A DNA stretch of 64,000 bases from Alnus glutinosa (GCF_958979055.1 NC_084887.1:27705544-27769543); one strand, 5' to 3'. Positions 1 to 12,095 are shown, counted from the first letter of the stretch. Notes: generated by a model not told the origin, from the sequence alone. A program made the numbers and translations.

Positions 1-75
1 GGGACCTCAGTCTTACGTTCTGTTGGAAGGAGCAAGGGGTCTCCTGAGCGGTGTTTTTGGGCAAGCTCGGTGTAG

Positions 76-1517
76 TTGTTGGCCACTGTGGAGGCAATGG
101 TTAATGGGGAGAGTTTGAAAGAGTTCGTAACGTCATTGAGGGTTGGTTGTAAAGTGTATATCGCCCAAAGGTACTCGAATAGTCATAGTTGGTACTTGGC
201 ATTGGCGAAATATGGTGGTGGTGGTGGTGGTGGTGGGCAGAGAGGCTTCATTGTCATTCCAAAGGGTCGAGAGGGAAGAGGGTGGAGCAGCTGTGTTGTC
301 AAGCTGAGAAAGGTGGTAGCTTTTCTTGAGTCTTATTTCGATGATGGGAGTAGAGCTTTGAATACCTAAAGGTTGCATATTGGTTCTCGGTTGAACGGCC
401 TGAGTGGCACTTCGTTGTTGCTAGCGAGAAAGGCTCTGAAGGAGGTTGGCGGACAAAGGTTGTATGCAGAGGTGGATTAGAATTCCGAAATTGCTTCTTT
501 GTTCAGGGTAAAGCAAGTATTTTAGATGTTGGAGCGTTGAGGGGAAGGGACGGCAGTGGTAGGGGAGAGAGGCTTGGTTATTATCTGGAAGTCCCAAATT
601 TCAAGCCGGTGTTGTCAATCCTAAGGCCCCTTTGACTGTTTTAGGTGAATTCCTTGACCTGCAATCCCTAAGAAATTTGTTTGTTTTACTCAAAGGGGAA
701 GTAGAACGTTGCTTAAAGAGAATAGAGGTGGGCCATGCTTCTATTGGGCTCGAGCTTGTTGCAAGCCCTGCAAAGGAGTCATTGTTGAGCCGAAGCCCAA
801 GTCGCTTAGGAAGGCCCCATGTTTTTTGTTTGGTGGTGCGGGTGAGTTCATTATGGAATCTGGGCTCTTGTGTTTCTGAGCCCAACGCGTTAAGTCATTC
901 TCAGCCTAGGAACACGGGAGAGTTAGGCTTGAGTTCTTCACAACCCGGAGAGCCTTAGGGTTTGAAGCCACTGTTAAAGGGAGAGTCTAGTCTAATTTGT
1001 CTAGGGGCTTGGGTGCTCCCAATTCAAAATTAGTTTTGGAGGCCCAACTTGCTAAGACGCTTGACAAGGGACTAGGCCCGAGTCGGGTTGTTTCTAGCCA
1101 ACGTCAGTTTAAGCCCAAACCCATATTCAAGTGGAAAGCTAGGTTGGGGGTGCGGATTCGAGTCTTTCTTCTGGTGAGCCCGTTGATTCTTCAAGAGCCT
1201 CGCCGCCATCTCTAGCGTTCGTCGTCAATCGTTTGAGCAGAGCTTCTGAGTCTTCTTCAGACTTTGTTGGCAGCTCTTCATGATGGGTGTTCCCTTCAAT
1301 CACCCACCCGCCAACACCATTATATGTTGGAGCTCCTGCTTTGCCTAATTGGGAGGCTTTAGATTGGGCGGTTTGGAAAGTTAAGAGGTTCCATCATTTT
1401 GTGGGTTTGTCCTATGAGGGGTTTGAGGATGAGGTGATGGCGTTGTTCAGCGCCATTGAAGCGAGCAGAGATCATAATGGCCGGCTAGTCTTTCTAGTCT
1501 TATTTCTAAGTCAGTGA
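76..1517 (+). pseudogene. LINE ORF1-like remnant
   Basis: Fragments in several frames recall the N-terminal ORF of plant LINEs. The clearest, at 76-369, reads through a motif RGFIVIPKGREGRGWSS and a run of glycines encoded by a GGT repeat at about 212-235. Later pieces at 632-958, 997-1215 and 1287-1517 are short, low-complexity and separated by stops. I base the call mainly on position directly upstream of the endonuclease domain, so the family assignment is weaker than for the pol domains. Confidence 0.55.
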
Positions 1518-1626
1518 ATAGAAGACACCGCAAACTAAGGAGGCTAGCTTGTTCTGCCAACTATGACCTTATGGGTGGTCAGTCTAGTAGAGGTAGAGGC
1601 AAGGGTAAGCGTCTAGTGTGCTCTTA

Positions 1627-2399
1627 ATGAATCCTAAAGTCTTGACGTGGAATGTGAGAAGGTTAAATGAGAGGGACAAGAGGTTGAGGGTTAGCAACCT
1701 TCTTAGAGATTGGAAGGTTGATATTGTTTGTTTACAGGAAACCAAATTGGCGCTTGTGTCTAGGGTCGTCATGTGCAGTTTATAGGGTTGTCTTCATGTG
1801 GATTGGTATTACTTGTGTTTGATAGAGGCTTTTGGAGGGATACTATTAATGTGGGATAGGAGGGTGGGGAAAATTAAGGAGTGTGTGGGGGTATATTATG
1901 TGGCTTGCTCCTTTAGAAATGTCGACGAGAACTTTGAGTGGGCTTTCACGAGTGTTTACGGTCCAAATTTTGATAGTGATAGAAGAGTGTTTTGGGATGA
2001 ATTGGCTGGGCTGATTAGTTGGTGGGATTTTCTGTGGTGGATTGGGGGCGATTTTAATATCATTTGCTTCCCGAGCGAGAGATCTAGTGATTCCCATCAC
2101 TCCCCAGTTGGAGGTTTTCATTCTTGAACAAAGTCTTATAGACATCTTTGGTGGGTGGTAACTTCACGTGGTCTAATAACTGTAATACTCCGCTGTGGTC
2201 CAGAATTGATAGGTTTCTCCTTTCTCCTGATTGGGAAGTCCAGTTTCCTAATGTTTCTCAGAGGAGGCTCCCTAGAGTTTTATCAGATCACTTCCCTCTA
2301 TTGCTTGATTGTGGTAATGTTGTTAGGGGTAGAGGATACTTCAAATATGAGAATATGTGGCTAAAAGCTAAGGAATTTGTGGAAAAGGTAAATCAGTGA
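1627..2399 (+). pseudogene. LINE endonuclease domain remnant (EEP fold)
   Basis: The reading starts MNPKVLTWNVRRLNERDKR and continues to DIVCLQETKL, matching the opening of plant LINE apurinic-like endonucleases (WNVRGLN and QETK motifs). After a frame break, 1798-2127 gives SVYGPN and GGDFNII. After another break, 2148-2399 gives [15 protein letters not shown] and SDHFPLLLD. These are the conserved catalytic-region motifs. At least two frame disruptions separate them, so no active enzyme can be made. Confidence 0.85.
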
Positions 2400-2875
2400 T
2401 GGTAATCTTACAGCTTTCAAGGCTCCCCTAGTTTTGTCTTGGCTTGCCAACTAAAAGCCAATGAGGAGGTTTTTGGCAATGCCAAGAAGCAGTAAAATGA
2501 TTTTTTTTGGGTGAATCTTGATGTTATAGCAGAAGATGATCCCTATTTGATGAGGAAAAGGATAGAAAGGTTGAGATTACTAGTAACTTGGAGAGGACTA
2601 CTATTTTGAAAGAAGTCAGTTGAAGGCAGAAATTTAGGGCCTTTTGGCTGTGGGTGGGAGATAAAAATACAAAGTTTTTTATTTTTACTTTTTATTAAGT
2701 GGCCGATTCGAATAGAAGGAACAACATTGTTGATTCATTGGTGGTTGATGGGTTCGTTTCTTCAGATTTTATTGAAATAAGTGGCATATCCTACAGTTTT
2801 ACACTATTCGGAACAATTTAGTTGGTGGCCTAAACTGTATGGTTTTCCTTTTATTCTATTGATGTTGAAGAGGCT

Positions 2876-3966
2876 TTGTGGTTGGAAAGAGATTTTGAGG
2901 AAAGTGAGGTCTTTGAGGTGGTGAAAACTTTGAACGACGATAAGGCCTGGGGCCTTGATGGTTTTTCTTTGGCCTTCTTTCAGGCTTGTTGGGAGGTTCT
3001 TAAAGAGGATGTCATGAATGTTTTTCTTGAGTTTCATGTTCAAGGAACGTTTGAAAGGAGCCTCAATGCCACTTTTATTGCCCTTATTCCAAAGAAGGCT
3101 GGGGCGGTGAATATTAAGGATTTTCGCCTTATCAGCCTTGTGGGCGGCATTATAAGATTATCTCTAAAGTTCTAGCTAACATGCTTAAATTGGTGTTGGA
3201 AAATGTTATTCACAAGTCTTGGAACACTTTTATTGGGGGGAGACAGATTTTAGGCTTAGTCCTCATTGCAAATATCATTGATAGTAGAATTTGATTAGAG
3301 TTTTCAGGTGTGCTCTGCAAGTTGGATCTAGAAAAGGCTTACGATCATATTAATTGGGACTTCATGTTGTATATGCTTGAGGAGATGTGGCTTCAGGGAG
3401 AAATGGCGTGAATGGATTGCTCATTGTATCTCTACGGTGTGTTTCTTTGTTCTGATTAACAAAACTCATTACGGCTTCCTTAATAGCTCTCATGGCCTGA
3501 GACAGGGGATCCTTTATCCCCTTTGTTGTTTGTCGTTGTCATGAAAGCCTTGAGTATAATGTTGTCAGCCACTGTGGATAGAAGGCTCTTATCAGGTTTT
3601 TCGGTGGGGTTTAGGAATAACAATGAGCTCCTTATGTCTCACCTCTTATTCACGGACACCTTAATTTCTTGGGAGTTAAATCTCGATCATCTCTATCTCC
3701 TGCCTTGCCTCTTCTTATGCTTTGAAGCTGTTTCAGGGTTGAAAATTAATCTAGCTAAATTAGAGTTAGTCCTTGTTGGAGTTGTGGAAGATGTTGGAAG
3801 CTTGGCTAGTATCTTTGATTGCAAGGTATCCTCTTTGCCTATGAACTACCAAGGTTTGCCATTGGGGGCTTTGTTTAGGGCAAAATCAATATGGAATGGT
3901 ATTATGGAAATGATAAAAAGTCGTTTGGCAGGTTTGGAAGTGGCTTCATTTGTCAAAGGGTGGTAG
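2876..3966 (+). pseudogene. LINE reverse transcriptase remnant
   Basis: The first block, 2876-3175, contains DDKAWGLDGFSLAFFQ, IALIPKK and IKDFRLISLVG, the usual RT 0-2 motifs (DKAPGPDGF, LIPK, FRPISL). [16 protein letters not shown] motif follows at about 3315-3365 in another frame. A SHGLRQG-like motif lies near 3490. The 3523-3966 block has LLFTDT in place of the catalytic FADD box, then GLPLGA. Several shifts and the degraded FADD box make it non-functional. Confidence 0.88.
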
Positions 3967-4689
3967 GATCACTTTGATTAAAAGTACTCTTTCTAATTTG
4001 TCTACTTATTTCTTGACTCTTTTCCCTATCCTTGTTGGAGTTGCTAATCGTATTGAGAAAATTCATTGAGACTTCTGGTGGGGCGGAGTTGGTGATGAGT
4101 TTAAATTCCATCTAGTCAGTTGGGCAAAGATTTGTACTCCGTTGTTTTCAGGCGGTTTGGGGATTAGAAACTCGCTTTTGTTTAACCAAGCTCTCTTGAG
4201 GAGATGGTTGTGGCATTATGACATAGAAAGGGAGGATTTATGGAGATCGGTGGTCGAAGTTAAACATGGTAGCATGTGGGGAGGGTGGTGTTCCAATGAG
4301 GTTTTTGGATCCTACGGGGTTAGGGTGTAAAAAAAATATTAGGAGGGGGTGGGGTGATTTCTCTAGATTTGTAAGATTTGAGGTGGGAGATGGATCTAAG
4401 ATCAGGTTTTGGCAAGATGTATGATATGGTGATTAGACCTTGAAGACATCTTTCCCATTGTTGTTTAATATGGCTCGTTTTAAGGAGGCATTTGTGGTAG
4501 ACCATGTTTTGTTTTCTAATGACACTTTTCAATGGAATATCACCTTCATTAGACTGGTTCATGATTGGGAGGTGGAGGCGGAGATGGTCGCTTCGTTCTT
4601 TAATCTTTTGTACTCATTCATGATGAGTCAAGGTGGTGAAGATAGAATTTGTTGGACCTCTTCTAAAACGTAGACATTTGAGGTCAAAT

Positions 4690-5140
4690 CTTTTTATCAT
4701 GCGCTTAGCCCCCCGCATGCTTTTCTTTCCCTTGGAAGAGCATTTGGAGAAACAAGGCCCCTCTGAAAGTGGTTTTCTTTGTTTGGACAGCAGTGTTAGA
4801 GAAGATTTTGACTTTGAATAACCTTAGAAAGAGGCACGTGGACTAGTGTTGCATGTGCAAGAAGGGTGGGGAATCCATCGCCCATCTTTTGCTCCACGCC
4901 GAAGTAGCTAAAGATTTGTGGGTATTGGTTTTGAGTCTTTCTGAGATAGAGTGGCCCATGCCTCAACGGATGGTGAAAATGTTGGCTAGTTGGACAGGCC
5001 AGTTTGGTAGCCACTATTGTATAGGTGTTTGGAGGATGGTTCCTCTATTTTTGATGTGGTGCATTTGGAGAGAAAGCAATGCTAGAAATTTTGAAAATTG
5101 TGAGAGAATTAAAAGCTATGGTGTTCAAAACTCCTTATAA
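4690..5140 (+). pseudogene. LINE zf-RVT C-terminal domain remnant
   Basis: The fragment from about 4840 on reads CCMCKKGGESIAHLLLHAE..AKDLW and then FLMWCIWRESNARNFEN. This is the zinc-binding zf-RVT domain (CxxC..E..xHLxxHC) at the C-terminus of plant LINE pol. The final histidine/cysteine pair is eroded (LLHAE for LLHCE). Confidence 0.85.
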
Positions 5141-5336
5141 GTGGATTGTTGCTCTTAACAGTTCTCATTTTTAATTTTTTTTAGAATTTATAGATTTGTG
5201 TTCTTCCTCTTTTTCTAATTGGGTGTCCCTCTTATATTCTTCTTGTGTACTTGGTTGCGCTTCCCTTGTGCTTTTTAATAAGAGTGAATTACTTACTTAT
5301 CAAAAAAAATAAGAGTGAATTACTTAAAAAAAAAAA

Positions 5337-5804
5337 CTGCCATGCAGTCTAGAAATTTGTGCAGATAATCTAATTTTCTTATGTCTTGCTTAGTTATTCT
5401 CATTGGGGTCAAAACTTGACTGCATTGCACTTAATACTCTTCTCTCTCTCTCTCCCTCTCCCCTTCATATTTGACTCTTTTTTTTTTCCCCACCATTTTA
5501 AAGCCCAATTTGGATATCCAAACACCCATAATTTAAATTATCTGGATCTTATTGTTGCAGTTGTATTGTGATTGAATTCTTTTACATTCTGGTGTGCTTT
5601 GAGTAATGCCTTCATTTTTTAACGCCTTGGTTTCAAAATAAATTGTCCTTTTTCAAAATAGTTGCATTGCTATTTAGTTACTACTTCACTTGGCATGAAA
5701 TCATCTTTTGAATAAATGCTTTGCAAGCTACATTATGATAGCTCTGTTCTTCTATAGTATTATTAATTATATTTCTTTGTGCAGGTAAGAATTATCTACC
5801 CAAA
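5337..5804 (+). promoter_or_regulatory. Upstream and 5' UTR region of the FLX-like gene
   Basis: This short AT-rich interval separates the LINE tail from the FLX-like start codon. It contains a CT-rich stretch at about 5431-5462, typical of plant 5' leaders, and an acceptor-like tttctttgtgcag ending at 5784, twenty bases before the ATG. A 5' UTR intron ending at 5784 is therefore likely, but its donor and the transcription start cannot be fixed from sequence alone. Confidence 0.45.
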
Positions 5805-7561
5805 ATGGGAAGCAAAGGCCGAATACCACCTCCTCATCTAAGGCGTCCTCTTCCAGGACCTGGAATAGTGCATCCAGAGTCATATGGTCCAGGAATACAC
5901 CCTCCCCCACGCGCCTTTCCCCATTTTGATATGTTACCTCACCCCGAAGTTATGGAACAGAAGTTTGCTGCACAACATGTGGAGATGCAGAGACTTGTGA
6001 CGGAGAACCAAAGGCTTGCTGCTACCCACGGGACCTTGAGACAAGAACTTGCTGCTGCACAGCATGAACTGCAGATATTGCATGCTCAAATAGGAGCTGT
6101 AAAGTCTGAGAGAGAACAACAGATGAGGAGCCTTATGGACAAGATTGGCAAGATGGAAGCTGAACTGCAAGCAGCAGAGCCTGTTAAGTTAGAGTTGCAG
6201 CAGGCACGAGCAGATGCCCAGAGCTTGGTTGTAGCAAGGCAGGAACTAATTTCTAAACATCAACAATTGTCTCAGGATCTTCAAAGGGCCCACTCAGATG
6301 TTCAGCAGATTCCTCCTCTCATTTCGGAACTTGAGAGTCTCAGACAAGAATATCAACACTGCAGGTGCGTAGAACTGTTCTTTACGGCTGTCTTATAGAA
6401 ACAAGGTTGAGTTCAATTGAATTGTTGAAGGCAGTCAATCAAATTTGTTCCAGTAAAATGGGGTCATGGAAGGGGAGTTCTGGATATAGTCCTACCCTTC
6501 TGCATTTCTTCCTAAAGCAGCCACTTTCAAGAATTGAAGGCATGCACTTGCGCTTGCCAGTCTTGAGACTTCTACCATTGCACCACATGATAGAAAGATG
6601 AATAATTCTAGAGTATAGGTTTGTAGGTTCAACTAGATGTTTATATTTTATCTTTTGAAAATTTGCCCTTTGTAAGTGTTTCCAAAAGCAGACTATACTG
6701 GTGTCTATTACGTAAAGATGTCACACTAATAGGGTAATAGTTACACGTTTGTTATATTGAATAAAAAAAAGAGTAGAAATAGGGATGTGTATTACTGTAT
6801 TCATTTGTTTTGTTGCAACAGTGGAATAGAAATTAGAATTAGTAGATTTTATCTTCTAGTATTCTTAGGTAATTGTTATATTTTACATATGTGGCATACA
6901 ATAACACATTATATGAGAGTAGATAATAATATACCAAAATAAATAATTATATTAATTATAAATTAATTTTTTATGTTATCAATAAAAGCTATTCTTGGAT
7001 ACAAGGAAAATCTATTCTCATCTCTCAAAAATAGATGCCTACTCGCCAAATCATAGGAAGAGCCATTCCCTTTGTAATAGTTATTTTGCAGGAATAAGTG
7101 CAGCCGAAATGATCTAATAATTGTTACGCAGGAATAGTTATTCAATTCCAGATTCTATTCTAGGTACCAAAAGCGTTCTAAGTTTCAAAACCATGTTAAT
7201 CTGTAGTGTAGAAAGTTCCCTGTAGAAGTCCTATTGTAAGTCATTATTTCTTGAACCTTTTTTCTTTTGTTTTTTGGCTGGCACATTACATTCTGGACTT
7301 GCCTCGCTTTATAAATGTGAGCTTCAATTCTTTGGGTACTGCAGGGCAACTTATGACTACGAAAAAAAATTGTACAATGACCACCTTGAGTCGCTTCAGG
7401 TGATGGAGAAGAACTATATTACCATGGCCAGGGAACTCGAGAAGCTTCGAGCAGAGTTATCGAATAGTGCTAACGTTGATAGAAGAACTGGTATTTCTAC
7501 TACTATACTTTTCCATCTAGAGCTCTTTGTTCTCTTTAAATTTCTTTTATTTCGTAGATGT

Positions 7562-7598
<37 letters not shown>

Positions 7599-10215
7599 CT
7601 CAATTAAACTATAAATGCAGGGGGTCCTTATGGTGGCACACCTGGAAAAAATGAAAATGAGGCTTCTGGGAATCCTGTCGGTCAAAGTGCTTATGAAGAT
7701 GGCTATAGTATTCCCCAGGTGTGTGATCCTCCACATGTTTGGTTTTGCTATGTTATCTTCTTTTTTCTTTTTTAAATTTTATTATTATTATTATTATTAT
7801 TTTTTGAGTTAATTACACTTGACCCCTTCAACTACTACTCATTTACACGTTGCCTCCATAAACTACCAATTATCACACTCAACCCCCTTCAAGTACCAAT
7901 CGCTGGCAAAAAAAAAAAAACCCTTCCGTTAGCCGAGGTTGTTAAAAGAGAGGGAATATTGATTACGTGCTTTTTTTAGACGTGAAATGACAAAAATACC
8001 TGAGTTTAGAAACTAAATTTCGATGTTAGAGGTGTTGGTTCTAGTCGGGTTAGAGGCAAGAGCGTCGATGCTGTTGTGTAAAGTAGCCCAGGTTCTTTGA
8101 GGGCTCTAGGTTTTTGTGGTTATGTTGGGGGTTTCTTTTGTCTTTTGGGTTTTTTCGGGTATTCTTCATTTGTTTCCTGCTCTCTCTTTTGGTGTCCTTG
8201 TATACTCCTTGTATGATTAGGGGCGGCTTACGCTTTTTTATTGCTATTTCTTTACTTACCTATAAAGAAAAAAACAATAGAAAAAACTTCGAATTAAAAA
8301 TTTTGAAAAAAAAAAGAGTAGAAAAAACGCAAAAAGGGCCACCATCCCCATTGCCTTGTTTGGTAAGGGAGTGGGAGTTGGGAGTACTAGTAAGAAGTGA
8401 TAAATGTGATATAAAGTAAAAAGAATTTGTATGGAAAAGTGAAAAAGTTTTGTATTGTAATGAATTTTTTTTAATTTAATTAGTAATAAAAAATTATTGA
8501 TGTGATATAAAGTTAAAATGTTTTGAAATTGATTGTTTTTGAAAAAAGTGAAGAGGGGGAGGGAGAAGTTTCTTTCTTTTACCAAACAAGCCCCATGTGA
8601 TTTGGGGGTGGCCGATCCACCCATGTGTACCCATGTGTTTTGGGGGTGGCCTTTTCAAACATTTTTGAGGGTAGCTTGAGCACCTCCATGTGATTTGGGG
8701 GTGGTTCGACACCCTCCCCTCTTATATTATTTTTTCTTTTATTTGAAGTTTTATTATTATTATTTTTATTATTTTTATTTTTTTACGTGAGGGCATTTTC
8801 ATGATTTCACATAAAAATGAGCACATGCATGTCACCACGTGTACTTTTTCTGTCAGATTTAACGACCTTGGCTTATGGAAGAGGTTTAACTATTTTCAAA
8901 TTTCACACACTTAAAGCATGTAGGCAAATTATTAGCCTTTTCCATCTGTATTCCTTCAGATAGTGAATGCGGATGATATCTCGTTTAGGTGAAAATTTAC
9001 CTGCCTGTGAAAGATACTGTCACGAATAGACAGATTAACTTGGATTTGTCCCAACTTGACATGAATGCAAGATGTTGGACATTCAGACACTCTGGAAACC
9101 AAATCTTTTTTTTGGAAAGTAATAAAAGCTTTATTAAAGAGAGCGTAAGACGCCTCTAAGTACAGGGACTATACAAGGACACCAAAATCTTGACATAGGG
9201 ACATGGCTGTTGGCTCAAGTCTGTGTTTCTTAAATGTATACATTTGAGTGTATGTTGTGTGTATCCTAAAGGGCTTATTCAGGTAGTTGACTGAGACAAA
9301 AATCTTCATGACTTCATATGACACGCATCCTTGTAATCAAGTAGACATATGATGGTATTTACTCTTAGAAGTAATATATATATATATACACACAACACAC
9401 ACACACACACACACACACATATAGACACACACACACACACATACACGTCGTTCAGTTTTAACACTTAAGAGGCAGACAAGGTGAGGAATAAGGTCATAAT
9501 CTTTTCGAGTGTTTCTGATTGATGCCAAACCTTCTTGAGATTGATTGATATGGTTGTCTTTGAGTGGGGAAGTGCCAGATGTCATATGAGGTTTTTAGCA
9601 GCAAATTTGTTGTTTTTAAGGCTTCAAAAATTGGGGGACTTGCATTCTTTGTGACAAACTAGGGAAGTTGAGAACTGATGTTACTCTTTGCGTTGTGTAT
9701 AATAGGGACGTGGCCCTCTCCCTGCTGCCAGTGGTGGCGGTGTTGCTGCTAGTGCTACAGCTGCTGCTGCTTCAGGCACTCCTGCTTATGTTGGAGCTCA
9801 ATCTGGATCTGCTCCTGCAAGGGCTGGTTATGATGCACCAAGAGTACCTGGTTATGATGCATCTGGAGGGCCTGCTTATGATGCACAAAGGGGACCTAGT
9901 TACGATGCACAGAGGGGACCTGGTTATGATATGCAAAGAGGATCCAATTACGATGCACAAAGAGGAGCCAACTATGATGCTCAGAGGGCAGCTATTTATG
10001 ATGCACAGAGATCTGGTTATGATGCACAGAGAGGACCTGGTTATGATCCACAATCCAGGATTGCTAGTTATGATGCGCAATCCAGAGGTGCTGCTGGGCC
10101 TCATGGACATGCGGCACCCGCCAACAATGCGCCTTATGGTTCTGCAACACCACCTTCCCGTGGTGCAACTGCGTACGAGGCACCAGCCCGCGGTGGAAAC
10201 CCTGTTAGGAGATGA
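5805..10215 (+). CDS. FLL2: FLX-like coiled-coil protein (FLX-like 2 type), 4 coding exons
   Basis: Coding exons are 5805-6364, 7345-7490, 7621-7718 and 9706-10215. All junctions are GT-AG and the phases join in frame (TGC AG|G GCA; ACT G|GG; CAG|GGA), giving about 437 residues. The N-terminus (GSKGRIPPPHLRRP..GPGIHPP) and the long coiled coil at about residues 46-220 (EMQRLVTENQRLAATHGTLR and following) are the signature of the FLOWERING LOCUS C EXPRESSOR family. FLX is known to work with FRIGIDA in the nucleus to promote FLC transcription; for FLX-like members such a role is inferred. The C-terminus (residues about 269-437) is a Gly/Tyr/Gln/Arg-rich tail with roughly ten YDAQRG-like repeats. 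The next gene downstream is the BRCT-RING gene, matching Arabidopsis order as I recall it. The member number (FLL2 rather than FLL1) is the least certain part. Confidence 0.87.
6365..7344 (+). other. Intron 1 of the FLX-like gene, AT-rich, possible degraded MITE
   Basis: This 980 bp intron has donor gtgcgt and acceptor tactgcag. The middle (about 6735-7190) is very AT-rich and its ends (gggtaatagttac near 6731; gaatagttattcaattcc near 7131) suggest an old inverted-repeat element, but the arms do not pair well enough for a firm call. No coding potential is visible. Confidence 0.4.
7806..8945. mobile_element. Nested transposon debris in intron 3 of the FLX-like gene
   Basis: The left arm begins gagttaattacacttgaccc, the style of MULE-type MITEs. 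A partial inverted match exists between about 7922-7946 (cttccgttagccgaggttgtta) and 8852-8885. Inside lie a LINE 3' trailer-like piece at about 8040-8275 (gtccttgtatactccttgta..ctttttta..acttacctat), a smaller palindromic MITE at about 8354-8592 with ends gccttgtttggtaa / ttaccaaacaagcc, and a GGGGTGG-rich block at 8586-8720. The direct repeat ccccat flanks the small MITE. The layers are degraded, so the boundaries are approximate. Confidence 0.55.
9100..9185 (-). mobile_element. 5'-truncated LINE 3' tail, minus strand
   Basis: Read on the minus strand, the segment resembles the LINE trailers elsewhere in the window: a gtccttgtatagtccctgtac-like string, then a ctttaataaagcttttatta segment and an A-run. 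It lies inside intron 3 of the FLX-like gene. It is short and no clear target duplication was found. Confidence 0.45.
9379..9447. repeat. TA/CA microsatellite
   Basis: An AT run passes into interrupted (CA)n tracts inside intron 3 of the FLX-like gene. A cysteine/valine-rich open frame across it on the minus strand is an artefact of the repeat. Confidence 0.9.
9820..10092 (+). repeat. In-frame YDAQRG-type coding repeats
   Basis: This part of the last FLX-like exon consists of diverged 24-30 bp units coding YDAQRG with a variable two- or three-residue spacer (GP, SN, AN and others), about ten copies. The nucleotide repeats are imperfect, so the array is not brand new. It encodes a low-complexity tail rich in tyrosine, arginine and glutamine. 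Confidence 0.85.
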
Positions 10216-11239
10216 GTGTGAGGCATTGCCCAAATGTTGATGGCATTATTTTTGGTTGGTCATTGTATCTGATTTTCAGTATATTCGATACCTTACTGTT
10301 CTATCATTAATCTTAGAAATCTCTGCTTTTTTATTTCCCCTATTCACTTTCTTAAATATTCCCATTACTTTGTTGTTGTGCTTCTTGCTGTTGCTTTATG
10401 TAATTCTTGGGCAGAAGATACAGTACTGCAACACACAATTGTTTGAGATAGACATTCACATTTAAAAAAAAAAAAAAAAAAAAAAAAGGAAGAATAAAAT
10501 AGGCAAAAAAAAAGCAACGAAGTAAACAGGATCTGTTCAAAAGTTTTGGTTCTCATCTTGAACCAGATTTGAGGAATCTGAGTATGAATATCAATTGTTG
10601 TAGACATATTGATATAATCTTCTTCTACTTAAACTTCTTCATTTCTAGTGCATATAAACTCTTATGATCCATCACCAACAAATTCTATCAATTAAGCTAA
10701 TTTGCTGCAATCACCATATTTGGGTTTAGATATATTTAATTTTATTAGAATATACACGTATAAGTGTATGTAATTAAGTTTTTATGCGGATGATAATCAC
10801 AAAAATAAATAATTAATATAACATAACTTGATTGAAACTAATATGCTTAATTTATTTATTTATTTAAGGTAGTGTCTCAAATAAAAGGATCATCTCTATT
10901 TTACTTGAAATATCTTGTGCCACATCATTAAAAAATTAAAATAGCGTGACAATATATTCACTACGTAAGTATATAATAACATATACACCGTTTTCATATG
11001 TAGTTATATCTCTAATAAACATATATATTTTTTTCTTAAAATTTTCCACAATAGATGTATAATATTATGATAATTCTACATTTTTATATTCCTCATAAGA
11101 TTTCTTTTGTAATGTTATTTTTATCCTTAATTTTGAAAGAATAACGCTATATTTAGTATACTTTCGTACAATTGGATGATGCGAAAATCAGCTCTTATTT
11201 TATATCATTATTTGTGAAAAAAAAAAACGCTGATCCTAA

Positions 11240-11284
<45 letters not shown>

Positions 11285-12095
11285 TTCAATAAAAAAGCTA
11301 ATTTCTAAAATAGAATTACTCATTTTGAAAACCAAATATAAATTTTGCGAGTGTCACCTGGGCACACATCCGGTTCGGCCCGAGTTGGTTCCGAGTCAAG
11401 AGGTAATATTTACAAACCCTTAGGGCTCATTTCGTCACTCTAATTCAAAAGTTTTCGGGTTTTCCCGGCAAACTCTTAAAGAGTCCAGTGGAAGAAGAAG
11501 AAGAAGAAGGAAGATCTGCTTCAATCTGACGGTCTGAATCTCTCTCTCTCTCTTCGAAACCTTAACTTTCTTAGGGTTCTGAGTGGTGCTGTTTGGCTGA
11601 CAAGAAATCGCAGGACGAGAAAATAAATTTCTTTTTTGGTTTTTTTCTTCTTCTAATTTTATAAGCATATTGTCATGTTGTTTTCTTGTAAAATCAAAGG
11701 GCATTTTGAGTCTTTGATAGTTCTAGTCTTTCGGATTCTCTCTTAGATTTCTTAAATATGTATATGATTCGCAGAGCATTAGGGTTTGATCGTTAAGATT
11801 TCTGATTCTGTATGCTGTCTCGCTCGCAAACTATGACATTTTATCTAGTCATTTTAGTAACTTTGTTATTATTTCTTGCTCTTTTTGATCGGCAAGTTAT
11901 CCTTGTTCTTACAAGGGGATGAGGTGCAATTTGAGCTAGAGCCAGAGCTCATTAGCGCCAGAAATAATTTTATTGTATTTGCTAAGAAATTAGGTTTGTA
12001 TGTTGTTGTTCTGTGGGTTTTACTTTTCAAGTTTTTGTGGATTTGGGATCTAATGCCATGATGTTACAGGGTCGATGTTTTGCCCAATTCAAGGC
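10216..12095. other. Spacer between the FLX-like gene and the BRCT-RING gene
   Basis: The first few hundred bases are the probable 3' UTR of the FLX-like gene, ending near an A-run at 10463-10485. The middle (10600-11330) is AT-rich with a long T-run at about 11243-11272, and I see no gene in it. From about 11440 the sequence becomes leader-like: a GAA repeat at 11492-11508, a CT-tract at 11538-11552 and a telo-box-like agggtttgatcg near 11781. A candidate 5' UTR intron ends at ttacag (12069). Transcription start is not resolved. Confidence 0.5.

Larger units (their letters stand above)
1..5336 (+). mobile_element. Decayed LINE (L1-type non-LTR retrotransposon), 5' end outside the window
   Basis: The stretch carries, in order on the plus strand, remnants of an ORF1-like protein, an endonuclease/exonuclease/phosphatase domain, a reverse transcriptase and a zf-RVT zinc-binding domain, which is the standard order of plant L1 elements. 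All are broken by stops and frameshifts, so the element is dead. The 3' end is typical: a T-rich trailer around 5200-5290, then A-runs at 5302-5308 and 5326-5336. The 17 bp motif taagagtgaattactta occurs twice in the tail, separated by the first A-run. No 5' end or target duplication can be seen because the element starts at or before base 1. It ends only about 470 bp upstream of the FLX-like start codon. Confidence 0.9.

Noticed and set aside
9668..10240. Long leucine/methionine-rich open frame overlapping the last FLX-like exon
   Set aside because: It is the shadow of the real frame; the spliced FLX-like frame ends at 10215 and gives the YDAQRG repeats with consistent splice phase.
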